Origin: Gnetum montanum
Taxonomy: Eukaryota; Streptophyta; Gnetopsida; Gnetales; Gnetaceae
Reading direction: 5' to 3'
Length of the DNA stretch: 64,000 bases
NCBI GenBank assembly: GCA_015680685.1
Contig: MNCI01022611.1
Span: 475,115 to 539,114 of the forward strand
The position numbers and the translations under genes are program-made. This document shows positions 12,491 through 25,354 of the stretch, in pieces (position 1 is the first letter of the stretch; every line of letters begins with the position of its first letter). The notes beneath the pieces are model-generated. The model searched no databases. It had not been told where the DNA came from and worked only from the letters and a program-made list of their open reading frames with translations.

Positions 12491-13740
12491 CAAGTGGGTC
12501 CTCCCCATAGTAGAAATATGCCCTATTTATCCTTGGATAACCTCAACCTAAGGAGTCCATGGGCATCATAGGTGATTAATAGTTTATGAAAGTTAAGCAC
12601 CAAAACCTAGAAGATTCTACCAAAGAATTTTAGTACATTAGGCAGAGATATTAAACAAGAACATGAACAATGATAGTGAGATGAGTTATGGGTAGCATTG
12701 ATGGATGATGGAAAAGGTGAAATGGAGTTCTAGATTGAGGTAATAGGAAGTCCCTTTTGGATTTATGTCTAGATGACCTTAAAAGATCCATCCTTAGTCT
12801 AGACCAAAACCAACCATTTTCAGTGACTTCATATTGTCACTTCAAGATTGATCCATCCCCTTGAGACACAAGAGTGCTTTCACAAAACAATCACCATTCC
12901 TTAAAGAGAAGAAAAGAGAAGTAGGAAGTCAGAGGGGGCCTTAGTTAGAGGGGACCTTTAGGCATGGGTAACATATCTTTCTAGTCCCATAACCAATTCT
13001 TATAGCCTATTTATTTATTTAAGGGGTGTGCTTTGAATTTTTATCATGTTTTTTGTTTTTTGTTTGTTTGTTTTTTTTTTTTTGAAATTTTTTGATGGGA
13101 ACCACACCATGCAAAGACTTGTTCAATTTCCTATTATTGGTCAACACAGAGTGGTAAGAAATCCATGAAAACACTCATGCATCTATGTAAGGAGAAAAGT
13201 ACAAAGAGTATTGAGTCCTCTTAAAGTCACACCCTATGCAAACCTTTGAATCCTTCCTAATTCTAGAAACCACCAAGGTCACAAATTTATTAAAATTTTA
13301 TTTAAAGAAAGGGACCTCATATTTCCAAAATGAGGAAAACCATAGATTTTGTGGATGGGTGAACGTTGTGGACTCACTTCCTATTTCATGAAAAAGAAAA
13401 AATGCCTTAGCCATTAGTACAAAAATTCAAAAATAGAAATTACACATTAGCAAACAAAAATATTAAGCACAAACCACCATTAGCAATAGCTATAGCACCA
13501 CTATGTCTTGTTGGCATAAAGTTTGCTTATTAATAGAAATTAGAAAATCACACTAAAATAAAGTAAAATATATAAGAAAGTGTAAAATACTCAAGAAAAA
13601 TTTAAATTTACTAACAATGGTGTAAAATAGGAAGACATTTTAAAATCAAAAATTTATAAAATAAACAATTTGTAGAATAATGTGTAAAACAAAAAAAAAT
13701 ATAAAAAATGAGAAGCCATGTATATGGTTAGCATGGGTGG
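12490..13740 (-). other. Non-coding post-pol spacer of element B
   Basis: No ORF is visible. The stretch is shared with elements C (23385-24640) and D (34722-35850). Common marks are GTGGGTCCTCCCCA, GCCTTAGTTAGAGGG, a GGTGTGCTTTGAATTTT word and an A-rich tract with repeated GTAAAACAAAA next to integrase. Its retention in copies that lost pol suggests a cis function. Confidence 0.55.
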
Positions 13741-13799
13741 CCATATCCCTCATGACTGATTTGGAAGGAGAAGATCCAAAAAATTAAGTGTGGTTGTCC

Positions 13800-15000
13800 A
13801 TTCACTGAGGTAATTATTGCACTAGCTTGCTTGGGCTTGTGGAATGGCTTTACCTATTGGATGTTGACCAACTGTTTGTTACCTAGGCTTTCAATTTTGT
13901 ATATGATCATGGCACCAAAAATAAGGGTTTCATTAATTATATAAGGACCCTCTCACAATGTTTGGAACTTATTTTGTTGAGGTACATGTGTGGGGTTCTA
14001 GTAGAGGACCTTGTCTTTAGGTTGAAATTTTACTTTTCATATTTTAAAGTCATATTGCTTTTTGTTGAATTCCTTGTTCACTTCATTCAAGGATAGGGCC
14101 ACTAATTTATTTTCATCTAGCACATTCTAGTTGATTAATCTTTCTTTTTGTGCTAGGCTAATGTCAAGGTACAAGTCATAGGTCGTTGAAAGTATACAGA
14201 GCTCGGATTGGATAAGTAGAGTTGGTAATTTTTTGTGCGCTAGCTCATAGGAAGAGTAGCCTATAGGAATTTTCCATGTTGAGTGGTATGCCTAAAGGGA
14301 ATCATTTAATTTTGTGCTCTAGTCTCTCCTATATTTGCTAATAGTTCTTGTTAGGATCTTCATGATTTCCCTATTGGTAACTTCTACTTGACCATTGTGT
14401 TCGAGGTGATAGGGTGTTATTCATTTATGTTTAAACCCTAAGTAATACATGAATTTCTAAAAAGTAGCACTTGTAAAATGGGTTCTATTATTAGAAATCA
14501 GTGCACGTAGCACCCCCAAACCTGTTCACAACATTTTGTTGTACAAACCATGCATTAGTCGATGATGTATAGTTGATAATGGCTACTGCTTCTACCCATT
14601 TTGTTTAGTAATCAATGATGATAATTATATATGCCTTTTTATTTAACATGGGTATGATGGAACCCATGAATTCAATGCCCCATATGCTAAAGGATTCTAG
14701 TGGTTAAATTCACTATTGAGGATCCTCCATTCATGTAGTCATTCCATCATCTCATTGATAGTGTTCACAAGATTGGACAAACTAGTGAGCATCCCTGAAG
14801 ATTATGGGCCAATAGTATCCTACCATTAGGATTTTTATGGACATGCATCTCCCTACATAGTGGCCCCCACAAGAACCCTCATGAGCATCTTAGAGAACAC
14901 ACAATTGATCAACATCAGGTACACACCAATGAACTAGGTCATCAACGCACACCTTGTAAAGGTGTCTATTGATTCCCACAAACCATTTAATTAGATGAAG
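13800..15000 (-). pseudogene. Integrase of element B
   Basis: Minus-strand pieces read WGIEFMGSI, then Y-x-TKWVEA, ISNNRTHFTSATF, KFMYYLGFKHK and YHLEHNGQVEVTN. This is the integrase core order with the first Asp changed to Glu in WGIEF, the second site in NNRTHF, and Glu in NGQVE. Integrase would join element cDNA to the chromosome. Frameshifts and stops break it. It follows RNase H directly, as in Ty3/gypsy pol. Confidence 0.7.
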
Positions 15001-16500
15001 AAACTGTTATTTCTTCCTATACTCCAAATCTTATGGCATCTCTTAAGTGAGAAGATAAGTAAGGATGTCATCATACCATTTTGGTTCTATAGGCATTTGT
15101 CCATTAATTGTAATAACAAAGAAGAGTTCATCAGGAAATTGGTCAAAGAGTGGGCTCTCCTCCTCTTTGTCATTTCATCGTAATTGAGAGAGATGGCCAA
15201 TGACCACATTTTTAGTTCCTTTTTGATCTACCATTGTAAGATTAAGTTCCTACAACATCACTAGCCATCGTATGACACAAGGGCTCACCGTTGGCTCGTT
15301 CATGATGAAGAAAATGGCACTATGATCAATGTGAACAAACACTTTATATCCAAGCACATAGTGCCTAAATTTCTCTAGAGCATACACCACCACCATTAGT
15401 TCTTTCTCCATTGTGGTGTAATTTAACTATGCACCAACAATGCTTTCACTTCCATAGTGGATGTAATATGGATGCTACTTGTCATTCGACTACATAAATA
15501 TGGCTCCCAAGGTATAATTTGATGCATTTGTTATGATATAAAATGGTCTAGACCAATCAAGTGCTCATAGCAGATTCTCTATGAGCTTCTACTTGAGGCT
15601 CTAGAATGCCTTTTTGCATTCCTTGGTCTAGATGAATGGAGCATCTTTCTTTGTTAGCTCAACTAATGACTTTTCAATCTTAGAGAAATTCTCTATGAAT
15701 CATTGGTAGTAGCCAGTATGTCCAAGAAATGACCAAACATCTTTAACAGTTTTTGGTTGGTAAGTTATTCCTTGGATGACCCTTATCTTTTCAAGGTTTA
15801 CCTTAATTCCTGCTTGAGAAATTTTTTGTCCTAGTATAATGCCTTCTTGGACCATGAAATGAATTTTTTTCCAATTAAGCTGTAGGTTTGTTTCCACACA
15901 TCTTTTGAGTACTTTCTCAAGGCAGTCGAAGGTTTACTTGAATTTAGCACCGTAAGTGGAAAAGTCATCCATGAAGACTTCCACTCCACTACCAATTTGC
16001 TATTGAAAGATACTTAATACCAACCATTGAAAAGTGGTAGGAGCATTGCATAGACCAAAAGGCATATTTTAAAATGCAAAAGTCCCCCTAGGACTCATGA
16101 ATGTTATTTTGACCTAGTCTTCTAGTGCAATCTAGATTTGGCTATAGCCACTATAACTATCTAGAAAATTGTACTAGCAATGTCCAAATATGGTGCCCAA
16201 CGCCTGATCAATGAATAGAAATAGAAAATGATCTTTGAATGTTGACATGTTTAACAACCTAAAGTTGATACAAACCCACCATTTTCACCTCTCTTTGGTG
16301 CTATCACAAGTGAGCTAACCCATTTGCTATCTACAATAGGGTAGATAAACCCTACCTTAAGGAGTTGCTCAAACTTCTATTTGATGATTTGCTTTAATTT
16401 CTGGTTTAGCCATAATTGTAGTTGCCTCCTTAGCTTCATGGATAGATCAATATAAATGTAGTATTGGCATATCCATGGATCAATTCTAGTGAGTTTAGGA
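15000..16500 (-). pseudogene. Reverse transcriptase and RNase H of element B
   Basis: The RT active site is intact as FMDD (GVEVFMDDFSTYGAKF) at about 15950-15985. The thumb end reads ILGQKISQAGIKVNLEKI and WSFLGHTGYYQ (15700-15897), typical of Athila-like RT. RNase H follows (15230-15700) with NYTTMEKELMVVVYALEKFR, HYVLGYKVFVHIDHSA and RWLVML. These enzymes copy element RNA into DNA. Multiple stops interrupt the frame, some where Gln, Arg or Trp is expected. Confidence 0.75.
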
Positions 16501-16539
16501 TATGACTGGGCAAAGGGTGTTGGCCATTTGTTGATCACT

Positions 16540-17420
16540 TTTAATAGTTTTGCTTTTTTCTTGGGCGAAATTTGGCATTAATTATGACATACTTTCCATT
16601 ATTCAAGAATGAATATTCCAAGCTAGCAAGTAGAGTTTTCAACTCTAGGGGCTCTTGTTTGAAATTATCAGGAATCTCCAACTCTCTCCAATTGGTATAA
16701 TCATTTTTATCATTAGAGAGTTGATGATGAACTTGCTCTAGTTTACCATATCTATTACATAAGCACATGTCAAACTCTCAATAGGTTCCGTGAACATTGT
16801 GCTCCTTTTAGGATCAATGATCAGCCACTGGGTGCCCTCTTGTTTTGTGGCTAATATGTACAAACACATTTGAATATCTACTTTATGTGCACACTACCTA
16901 CATGAGAAAATAAATGCTCATGTCACATACTACAGTTTCTACACGTAATTGCACCCTGTATCATTGTATGTAATGTATGGAATTCTCTTCTTCTTGATCT
17001 TTCCAAATTCATTTTCCTTAGATGTTTTCAAGGAAATATCTTTGATATCCATTCTTACATTAATAGTGCTTAGCCATGGTATTTCCATAATGATTGGGAA
17101 GTCCCACTTATAGTTCTCAACCTTAGTTACTAGAAAATTAGCAAGATAAGACCACCCATAAATAGTGGTCACAATGTCTTCTACCAGTTCCAATGGAATA
17201 GTAATGGACTAGTCTACCAATTCTAATTAGATATTTCTCTTCTTGAGAGGCAGCAGGTTCTAGGTAGTATACATCTCATGAGATATCAATTTAACACTAG
17301 AAGTTGAATCAAGAAGAGCTTTACATAGTTCATTCCTAGTAATTTATAAATAGATAAGAAGACTATTAGGATCAACTAATTTCTTAGGAAGGTTGCTAGA
17401 GAATCCAATCAGATGAAGCA
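16540..17420 (-). pseudogene. Protease and pre-RT region of element B
   Basis: ALLDSTSSVKLIS corresponds to the protease active site (DxG/S pattern followed by a hydrophobic strand; element C has TLLDLGTGVNLIS). Next come ELVEDIVTTIYGWSYLANFLV and IIMEIPWLSTINVRMDI, which in this family run from the protease to a conserved segment before RT. The active-site Gly is replaced, and there are stops. It would have processed Gag-Pol. Confidence 0.65.
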
Positions 17421-19965
17421 TGAGTAAGCATAATAGTATGGATTTTAGGAGGCATTTTGTTTGAAGGGTTCTTGATAAAATGGTTTGCAAAGGATGAGGT
17501 AGGAGTAAGGTGACCAGATACCTAAGCCTGTGAGGGCTTAGTAGGGTTATTAGATCAAAAGAATAGTCTTTTATGAGCATGAGATTACAAACCACTTGGT
17601 TGATTAGCTAGTTTTAGATTGACAACCCTAGTAGCATTTTGTTGCTATGGTTGGGTTGGAAGTTCACCCTGTATGAATGGAGTAGGCAATAGCTTTATTA
17701 AGGATGGAGGAATAGGTGAAGGAATAGGAGGAGGATAAGGATGGAATGTGGAATCCATTTTGAAATGTGAAGAATGAGTTCTATAGTATTTAGAAGGATA
17801 GTAATGATGTTGAAAAGAAGAAACGTGATTGGAAGAGTCACGTGGAGACATGGGTTGCTAAACATAATACCCATCTGGATCTTGTTATCTATAAGGGTAT
17901 TGTTACCTTGGTGGTGGTAGTGCCCATAACTATGGTTGCTAGTACTATTGATATTACTCATATAGTTGTGATGGAGTTTTACTTAGATAATATTGTTGTT
18001 GCTGATGGAACTACCTAGGATTTCCTTGAGGATAAGGAAATCTTTTGGATACTTACCTTTTTGCTAGTCACAAATTTATAACATACATCCCAGACTTCTA
18101 TAAGTGTGACACAATGGAGCAACATGCTTTAAGATGTTCATAATGGTATATGTCACATCCACTATCATCATCTAATTCAATTTTTTTAACTTTCTCTACT
18201 ACAATAATCTTGACCTTACCCCTTTGATTGCCACATTCAACTTCCTTTTACCTCATGCGATCACAATCACTACTTTGTTCTTTAGACTCTTCAACAATTT
18301 TTAAAATAACTTGAAATCTACTTTCCATAGAGTTCCACAACTGATCTTCTTAGCTAAAATTTTAGAGGAAAATTTTTGAATCAATAAGGTTTTCTGCTTT
18401 AACACCTCGTCAAGTGATGATTCCTTCTCACTATGAAAAAATCAAACCTCCTTCTTTCAAATGGAAGGATCTTAGTTCTATTCTTCTGCACTTTCACATT
18501 TTTTCAACTCTCATTCTTCTTTTCCTACATGCTCAATCATCGTTTGGATTTGATGGGCTCTTAATCCTAAAAATATTCCTTGGGCATAGATCCTAAGAGT
18601 TCTCCTTATTTCAAAGTGAAGCCCATCTATGATGTGGCAAAGTTCTTCTTTCTTAGAGTAACCATGACTAGGGCATCAATGTAATAACAAATAATATCTA
18701 TCCATGGTAGCATCCAAGGACTCATGTGTTTCTTACTTTCAACCCTAGATCTACCTTCTCAAATTGGAAACTAAGGAGTACATTTGATAGTTTTCATTGA
18801 ATATTTTGAGCATCATACTCCATCTACAAATTGATTCTAGCTCCAAGGACTCGTAGTAGCTTTCTAATTCTTTGATGAGTGTCTTGGAAAAAAACTTAAA
18901 GTTTTGTTAGTCATTCTCTATGTTTTGTAGGAAATAGGCATTGTGAAAAGCTTGAAGATGGTTTTGTGGATTAGAGTTATATCCCCCTCAAACTTGGGAA
19001 TGTTTTTCATATCCAATCACTTGATCTTGCTATCTTTCACATGCCTTGTTGGAATTCTCACTACCTATGAAATATCTAGCATGCTTTGAGTGGCAAGAAA
19101 AGGCTCATCATAGCCATGATCTTAGAGCCTACAATGCCCTCTACTACCTCTTCGTTCATGATGGTGGGAATCTCTTGAATGCCCACTACCAAAATCTTGA
19201 CTTGCCCAATAGTCCCTATGATCATCTCAGTTCCGTCGATCACCTCCATCATGATCGCATCCCTTGCAGTTAAATTTAAAGACAAAAGAGAAATAAGATG
19301 ATGACAAAGGTGAAGAGGAAGGATGACTAGCATCCTCATGGTGCCTACTACCTCCTCTTCAATAGTTGTGGCCATGATCATGATCATGCTACTTACTTGC
19401 ATCCTTGCCATGACTCTCCTCCTTGGATTCCCCTTTGTCATGGGATTTGTTCTTACTAGAACCAGGATGATGTATCATGGATTGAAAGTTTTGGTTGTGA
19501 CCTTCTTCATTGATGTTAAAGAGAGGAGTCTCTTTGTATGGAAAACCCCTAGAGAAGGGTTCTTCATCATCTTTTTGGTACATCAAGAATGAGGAATCAT
19601 TAGATCACTTCCCCTTTGCAAATTTGTAACACTACTCTAGCTATTGAACCCTCAAACATTATGCATTAGTAAGATGATATTCCCTAGCATTACTATCCTA
19701 CATAACATATTAAGCATGAAGTCCTTGGATGCCCAACCGCATAAGAGTTTGGTGGTGGATCATCATAGGAAATGGATTAATTAGGTGGTAACACAATGTT
19801 GCCAGCCATGTCTCTCCACCACAGTTGTTCATCTTGGTGTAGGAAGAAGGAAAAATTAGGTACATACTCATCAAGATGAGCATATACCACTCTATATTAC
19901 TAGGGCATCCATCAATTTACTTTGTTAAAATTGGGTGAAGAATCACTCTTGTGAAAAGAAGACAA
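17420..19965 (-). pseudogene. Gag of element B
   Basis: Gag similarity runs from the lost start at 19963-19965 (TTG where element C has ATG) to about 17.4 kb. The core at 18000-19085 aligns with element C. The upstream part (19090-19440) encodes a basic, His/Arg-rich stretch as in C. At about 18100-18170 a motif C-D-I-Y-H-Y-E-H-x4-C-x4-H matches the unusual knuckle conserved in C and D. The C-terminal part (17640-17960) is Pro/Ser/His-rich. Frames are broken in many places. Confidence 0.7.
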
Positions 19966-20091
19966 TAAATGTAGTGTGCTTTCTTATAATTGTTGTAGTT
20001 ATTTTGATGTATGATATGAATTTAGGGTTCATTCCAATGATGTTAAATAGTTTTTCACTAAATCCTAGATAGCACACATAATAAACTAAAG

Positions 20092-20111
20092 GTCCCTGGC
20101 AATGGTGTCAA
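20092..20111 (-). other. Primer binding site of element B
   Basis: On the minus strand TTGACACCATTGCCAGGG follows the 5' LTR directly. It matches the tRNA-Asp-type site TGGCGCCGTTGCCGGGG with a few substitutions. Confidence 0.65.
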
Positions 20112-21003
20112 TGATGAGTGGCAAGTATACCTTGTGCCCAATGATACAAATTACAGGCATTCATGGGCAATCCATTCAAATTTTGTAGGCCTTAATTTCC
20201 TAAGCACACTGGTTCTAAGAAGTGAAATTATCCTAATAGTCATTCATTGTCTACCCAATTACACTTGTGATATGCAATGGTATGGTTAAGTATAATCGAG
20301 GAAAATGATTTTTTATGGTTTATTTTTTGGGTGCTTAAAACAAAGGATGAAAAGAATGAAGTAATTTAATTGCTAATCTAATCTAACTAACTATATCTTA
20401 ACTAATCTTAACATAAGCATCCAGTCCCAATTTCCATACACATCCTAAACATGTATAATGTTATTGGGTTACCAAACGTGAAGTGTTGCTGGGATTACCA
20501 AGTGTCATGCCTATGCTCAAAGTGGTCGTACTTATGTGCTTAATTAATTGTTACTTACTCTAGCTTAACTTAGCTTAGTTTAGTGTAATTAATTAATTAA
20601 TTACTTAAGCATTAACAAAAATAACATACAACACTGAATGCATAAATAAATAATTAATCTATTTCCAAGTGCTGCAAGGTTTGATAAAAGGCTAATCTTT
20701 ATTGCTATTTACACTGGTGTGCTTAGGTACATTAGTGCTTGAATAAAGATCTTTATACTTTTTAACTCCTTTAGTGGGCACTCAAAAAATATTCTAACTC
20801 TTAAATGACAAAATTGCAAGAACTTTGCTAAGCTTAAGATAAGACCTCCCATAAACATGGTAGGTGAGCATGTATTTATAGGCTTTATTGTGGAGGTGCA
20901 TTGATGGGGCCCCATAAATGTAGCAAATGCTACATTGACATGGTCCCGTTGATGGGGCCACATCAACGAGGGACCATCAACATGACACTATGATGCTTCA
21001 ATA
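20112..21003 (-). repeat. 5' LTR of element B
   Basis: This 892 bp LTR starts TGATGAGTGGC and ends TTCAATA, a decayed TTCATCA. It pairs with 7701-8610. The TATA box CCTATAAATACA (minus strand) is at 20871-20882. Upstream of it, words of the form TTGATGGGGCC and CATCAACG alternate in both orientations (20890-20985). The duplication GTTGT follows at 21004-21008. Confidence 0.8.
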
Positions 21004-21008
21004 GTTGT

Positions 21009-21648
21009 TAATTACTTTTTGAAGAATGATCCCTATATATCTAGTTTGCTTTATTTTTATCAATGATGTCTCAAATATTTAATATTTTAAGTACTACGAG
21101 AACATGCGATTCGCATGTAGTTGTAGTATATTTAAAAAAACATTCATGAATTTATGTCTTGAAATGTTGTGATATATTTAATTTTATAAATCTCTATGAG
21201 GCACTCCCATTTCGTAAAATGTTCTATGAGTTCATGCAATTCACATGTTTCCATAATTGAATTTTTATAGAAACCAATTTAACACAGTGCGCTTCAATAC
21301 GAATGGTGCTTTTCACATTCAGATTGAGAGTATTAATGAATACCATGACTCACATATTATTATATCAATGCAACTTGTGATAAATTATGTGATCAGTAGA
21401 CTTTTAACAATACTAGAATTCGCATTTTATTATGTGTCTTGTAACCTACTGGTCATACTATGATTAGCAACTAAGATATGCAAAACACCTAATTCAAGTT
21501 AAACTGCTAAAACAAAATTAACATGCAACTCATACTTCTCTGTAATATGTGATTTCCAAGACCTTGCATCATAGGTAAAAATGTAAAAAAATTAAATGAA
21601 TCAGCATGACCATTATTTTCACTTTCACTTTGACTTTCACTTGGACAT
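21009..21648. other. AT-rich spacer between elements B and C
   Basis: No gene. It contains a palindrome-like CATGCGATTCGCATG (21104-21118) and diverged relatives (CATGCAATTCACATG). Similar words recur at 40900-40960, suggesting that both are parts of one older repeat split by later insertions. Confidence 0.4.
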
Positions 21649-22608
21649 TGATGAGTGGCGAGGTACCCCTACACTCAACCATACGAAACGAGCGTAGCAC
21701 GCGCGATCCGGTCGAGCTCTGTAGACTAAATGCCTAAACACCGCAAGGAACACTTGGGGTTAATTAATCGTTGTCTTCCTAGGCTTGCTTGTATGTGTCA
21801 CGGTGTATGGCTAAGCAAGTCTGAGGTATATGATTTTTCTGGTATTTTCTGGTTTTCTCCTATGCTAAGAGGTAAAGGGTTGAGAGACTAAAACTAACTC
21901 TAACTACAACACTAAGTCCTAGCATCAGCATCCGTTCCCACTTGCCGTACACACCCTGAACTGTGCAATTGTGGCTACCAAACACTAATCGTTACTGGGA
22001 TTACCACACGTAACGCACGTGCTCGAAGCGGTCGTACTGAGGCACTTAACTAGCCTAACTGTGACAAGCAGCCAATTCCTTGACTAGTCGTACACATCCG
22101 TAGATGCTCGTAATCAAGTCATACTTGTCCCACGTTCTAGGAGGAAAGGGTGAGAGAATCTAATCGCGATGAGTAGCCAATTCCTTGGCTAGCCGTACAC
22201 GTTCGTCAACACTCGTAACCAAGTCGTACTCATGCTGTGTTACTAGGAAAGCAATAAATAACATTAATTAAACCTATCCATGTATTACAAGGTTTATCCA
22301 CAAAGCTCATCTTTATTGCCGTACACAACTTGCGTTCAGGTACAAAGCTACTCGAATAAATAATCGTTCACTTAGGGGACTCCTACTACTGGCACATGGA
22401 AAATATTCTATCTCTGGGGTGATCAATCCACCAGAGCTTCGCTACTTTACTCCTATTCTATGAAATGAGGGGAGTGCTGGCTCTTATTTATAGATTTGGC
22501 AGTGGACCCTGATATCGTGTATGCAATATTGCAGGGAACGACGCGATATCGCGTCGGCCGTGATATCGCGTATGCGATATTGCGGCTTGTGCAATTCGCA
22601 TCTCATCA
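21649..22608 (-). repeat. 3' LTR of element C
   Basis: This 960 bp LTR is bounded TGATGAGTGG...TCTCATCA. The polypurine tract is to its right (TACCCCC, reverse GGGGGTA, 22609-22615). The TATA box CTATAAATAAG (minus strand) is at 22483-22493. Between TATA and the LTR's sense start lie three GATATC words in CGATATCG-like context (22510-22590). It is richer in CpG than the other family LTRs, so it may be the youngest. Confidence 0.8.
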
Positions 22609-22619
22609 TACCCCCATGA

Positions 22620-23380
22620 CTGAATGAAAACTCTTCCTCGAGTTCCTTACAATAGTATTAGGTAGGTATGGGATTATTGAGGGGAATGGAACTAATGGAA
22701 TAACATGTGAATGGTTCATTATTACAATACTTGACAAAACTGGTGTTCATGACAACAAGGGTGAACACCTTATTACAATGACATCAGGCCACATTTGGCA
22801 GCTGAGAGAAAAGAGGAGAGAGAAGAGAAGAGAAGAAGAGAGAAGAGTCTTGCTGCTGCCAACGCCTAGATTGCGCCTTCCGTTGTCCATCCATAAGCGC
22901 ATCATCTATTCTGCTCCTTGCATAGCTGCTTCAGCGCGGCCCCATTCCAAGTGTTTGCTCCAGATCTAGTTTGTTGCTGTATGATTGCCCTCTGCACACA
23001 CAACACAATCATATATCAGCAAGGGTAATTGAATTATTAAGTAATTAATACCTTGCTTCGGTGCAGGTTCATTGGCTAGGTTGTGGTATGGCTGAGATGG
23101 ACCTGGGAAGATGTAGTTGATGACTACCGAAGGTGTAGGGGTTAGGAAGAGAAACGGAAAAATTCGGGGCTTAGGAGAAAAATCGAAAAATCAGGCCCCG
23201 TACCCCCATGACTAATCGTGAACCTCCAGTAGCGTTAGAATGGAGAAAGAAAAGGAGTAAGAAAGATGGGTAAAAAGGGACAACTATGGCATCAATGAAA
23301 GGGATGTCAGGATGGAAATGAACAAAAATAAAATTAAGTGCAAAATGTTAAGTAAAAGAAGTTAACTAATGTTCCAAATA
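22620..23380. other. Internal 3' region of element C without genes
   Basis: It corresponds in position to the extra ORF of elements B and D, but no similar protein is seen. A purine-rich AGAGAAGAG stretch is at 22800-22850. The open frame at 22778-22969 is driven by that low-complexity tract. Confidence 0.45.
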
Positions 23381-23384
23381 GGTA

Positions 23385-24262
23385 TGTCAGTGGGTCCTCC
23401 CCAAAGCAGGCTCATGCTGTTAATGCCCTGAAAAAACCACATTCAAAGGCTTCGTAGGCTCTGGGAATGTCTTTTGGAACAAGAGTTAAAGTCTTAACCG
23501 CAAGAATTTACCCAAAAGAAAACAATGCATCAACCAAAATATACACTAATGATACAACTGGCAATGAGGTGAATAGTGGAGAGAAGGACGGAAGGAAGAG
23601 GATGGAATGGAATCCCAAGGACAAGGTGGTGTATAGCCCCTTGCGTGTTTTATGATTAATGTGACTTGGCGAATCTCATTCCAACTCCAAGCTCAAACCA
23701 ACCACTTCCAGTGACTTTGCATCAATGCATTCGGTTAAACCATCCACTTGGATAATGAGGATGCATCTTCAAAGAGCCACCACCATTCCGATGAAACAAA
23801 GGAGAGAACGAGAAGCGAGAAGGGCCTTAGTTAGAGGGAACACTTGGGTTCCATAACCAGTGCTTGTAGCCCAAATTTTATTTCGTCTAATGGGTGTGCT
23901 TTGAATCCTCACTTTGGTTTTTATTTTATTTTATTTTATTTTATGTTTTATGTTTTTATGCGTGGGGACCACACCATCCAAAGACTTCTTATTTTTATTG
24001 TCTCAGCTTTCGAAGAATGGGTAACATCGGAACGACAAGAAAACTCAAGGAGAAAACACCCAAGCACCCAAGTGAATGACCAACACAAAAGCATCAAGTT
24101 TCGTTGAAGTCATACCCTTTGCAATCCTGGATTCCTTCCTTAGTTTGAGAAATACCCAGTCACCAATTCATTAAAGTTCTTATTGGAAGGGAACTGTACA
24201 TTTCCAAGCCAAGAGAAACCATAGACTTTGATGGATGGATGGATGAAGTGATCTCATTGCCT
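23385..24262 (-). other. Non-coding post-pol spacer of element C
   Basis: It shares blocks with elements B and D, starting with GTGGGTCCTCCCCA and containing GCCTTAGTTAGAGGG. A short TTTTATTTTATTTTATTTTA run is at 23925-23944. There is no coding signal. It ends at an assembly gap. Confidence 0.55.
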
Positions 24263-24382
24263 NNNNNNNNNNNNNNNNNNNNNNNNNNNNNNNNNNNNNN
24301 NNNNNNNNNNNNNNNNNNNNNNNNNNNNNNNNNNNNNNNNNNNNNNNNNNNNNNNNNNNNNNNNNNNNNNNNNNNNNNNNNN
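24263..24382. other. Assembly gap (120 N)
   Basis: There are 120 undetermined bases, next to a dinucleotide repeat that probably caused the break. A further single N is at 24809. Confidence 0.95.

Positions 24383-24416
<34 letters not shown>
24383..24416. repeat. (AC)n microsatellite and A-rich repeats
   Basis: A run of AC begins directly after the gap. It is followed (24420-24575) by six or so imperfect units of the type GTAAAACAAAAAT. The same A-rich tract is present in elements B and D. Confidence 0.9.
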
Positions 24417-24421
<5 letters not shown>

Positions 24422-24699
24422 AGAAAAGTACAACAATGTTGTAAAACAAAAACATCAAAAGTACAAGAAATTTGTAAAACAAAAATTAGAAAAGTTAAAG
24501 AAATTTGTAAAACAAAAATGTGTAAAAAAAAACGTTGTAAAATAAAAATGTGTAAAAAAAAATTGGAAAAGAATTGAGGGCCCCATATGGTTAGCGTAGG
24601 TGGCCATCTCCCTCATGACTGAGTTGTAAGGGAGAGATCTGAAATAGTGAGCATCTATTTGAATTTCTAAGAAGTGCCCAACTTCTCCCAATTGATGAT

Positions 24700-25219
24700 C
24701 TTAAGTTGAGGGGTGGAAGTTGGCGACGCTCACATTCCAATGTGTCTATGCCACGGTTGTTGGCATGAGTTTCCTCAGTTCATTCCATGCATATCTTTCT
24801 GCTCCTACNATTAGGAAGTCCCCTTCATTGTTGTTCACTTCGATCACCAGAAAGTCAGCTGGGTAGGATCAACCACACACAGTGGTAATAATATCCTCCA
24901 CCAATCCTAAGGGAATGGTGACGGACTAGTCTGCCAGCTCTAGTTGGATGTTGCCCTTCTTAAGTTTGGGTAGGTTCCAGGTGTGATACATCTCTTGTGA
25001 AATTAAGTTGACTCCGGTACCTAAGTCAAGAAGAGTTCGATGTGGTGCATTTCCAGCGATCTGTAAATAAATAAAGGGACTCCCAGGGTCAGTTAGTTTC
25101 CTGGGAAGGTGGCCTATCTTGATCCAGTCAGTTACGGTATGTGTTAACATAACCGTATGCTTTACGACCTTTTGGACTGAAGGGTTCTTCGAAGCATTAG
25201 TGGTTAGAGGCCTATACAT
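24700..25219 (-). pseudogene. Protease region of element C, pol deleted after it
   Basis: The frame at 25219-24926 contains KIGHLPRKLTDPGSPFIYLQ and TLLDLGTGVNLISQEMYHTW, the aspartic protease active-site region with DLG (family D-S/T/L-G). VTIPLGLVEDI follows after a stop. Within 200 bp the similarity ends and the post-pol spacer begins, so RT, RNase H and integrase were deleted. The enzyme would cleave Gag. Confidence 0.7.
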
Positions 25220-25354
25220 GTACCCATCCGCTTTTTGTTGCGAGAGTTTGTCTTGGCTCCTAATTTTGAAAAAGGGTATCTTCTTTGTACAGTTGTCATT
25301 AGAACTAGCACCGGTTGGATATTTACATGCTGAATATTTACAGCTCTTGCGGTG

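Larger units (their letters stand above)
7701..21003 (-). mobile_element. Element B: full-length Athila-like Ty3/gypsy retrotransposon
   Basis: This is a 13.3 kb LTR element on the minus strand with 3' LTR 7701-8610, polypurine tract, internal region, tRNA-Asp-type primer site and 5' LTR 20112-21003, flanked by GTTGT duplications. In transcription order it holds gag, protease, RT, RNase H, integrase, a non-coding spacer and a further ORF where Athila elements keep an env-like or extra gene. Stops and frameshifts disrupt all ORFs, so it is not autonomous. It is the only copy of this family here with a visible pol. Confidence 0.85.

Noticed and set aside
22778-22969. Arg/Glu-rich 63-codon frame
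   Set aside because: Comes from an AGAGAAGAG purine tract.
24160-24577. Several overlapping open frames crossing the N gap
   Set aside because: They exist only because of the N run and the AC repeat; no protein can be inferred.
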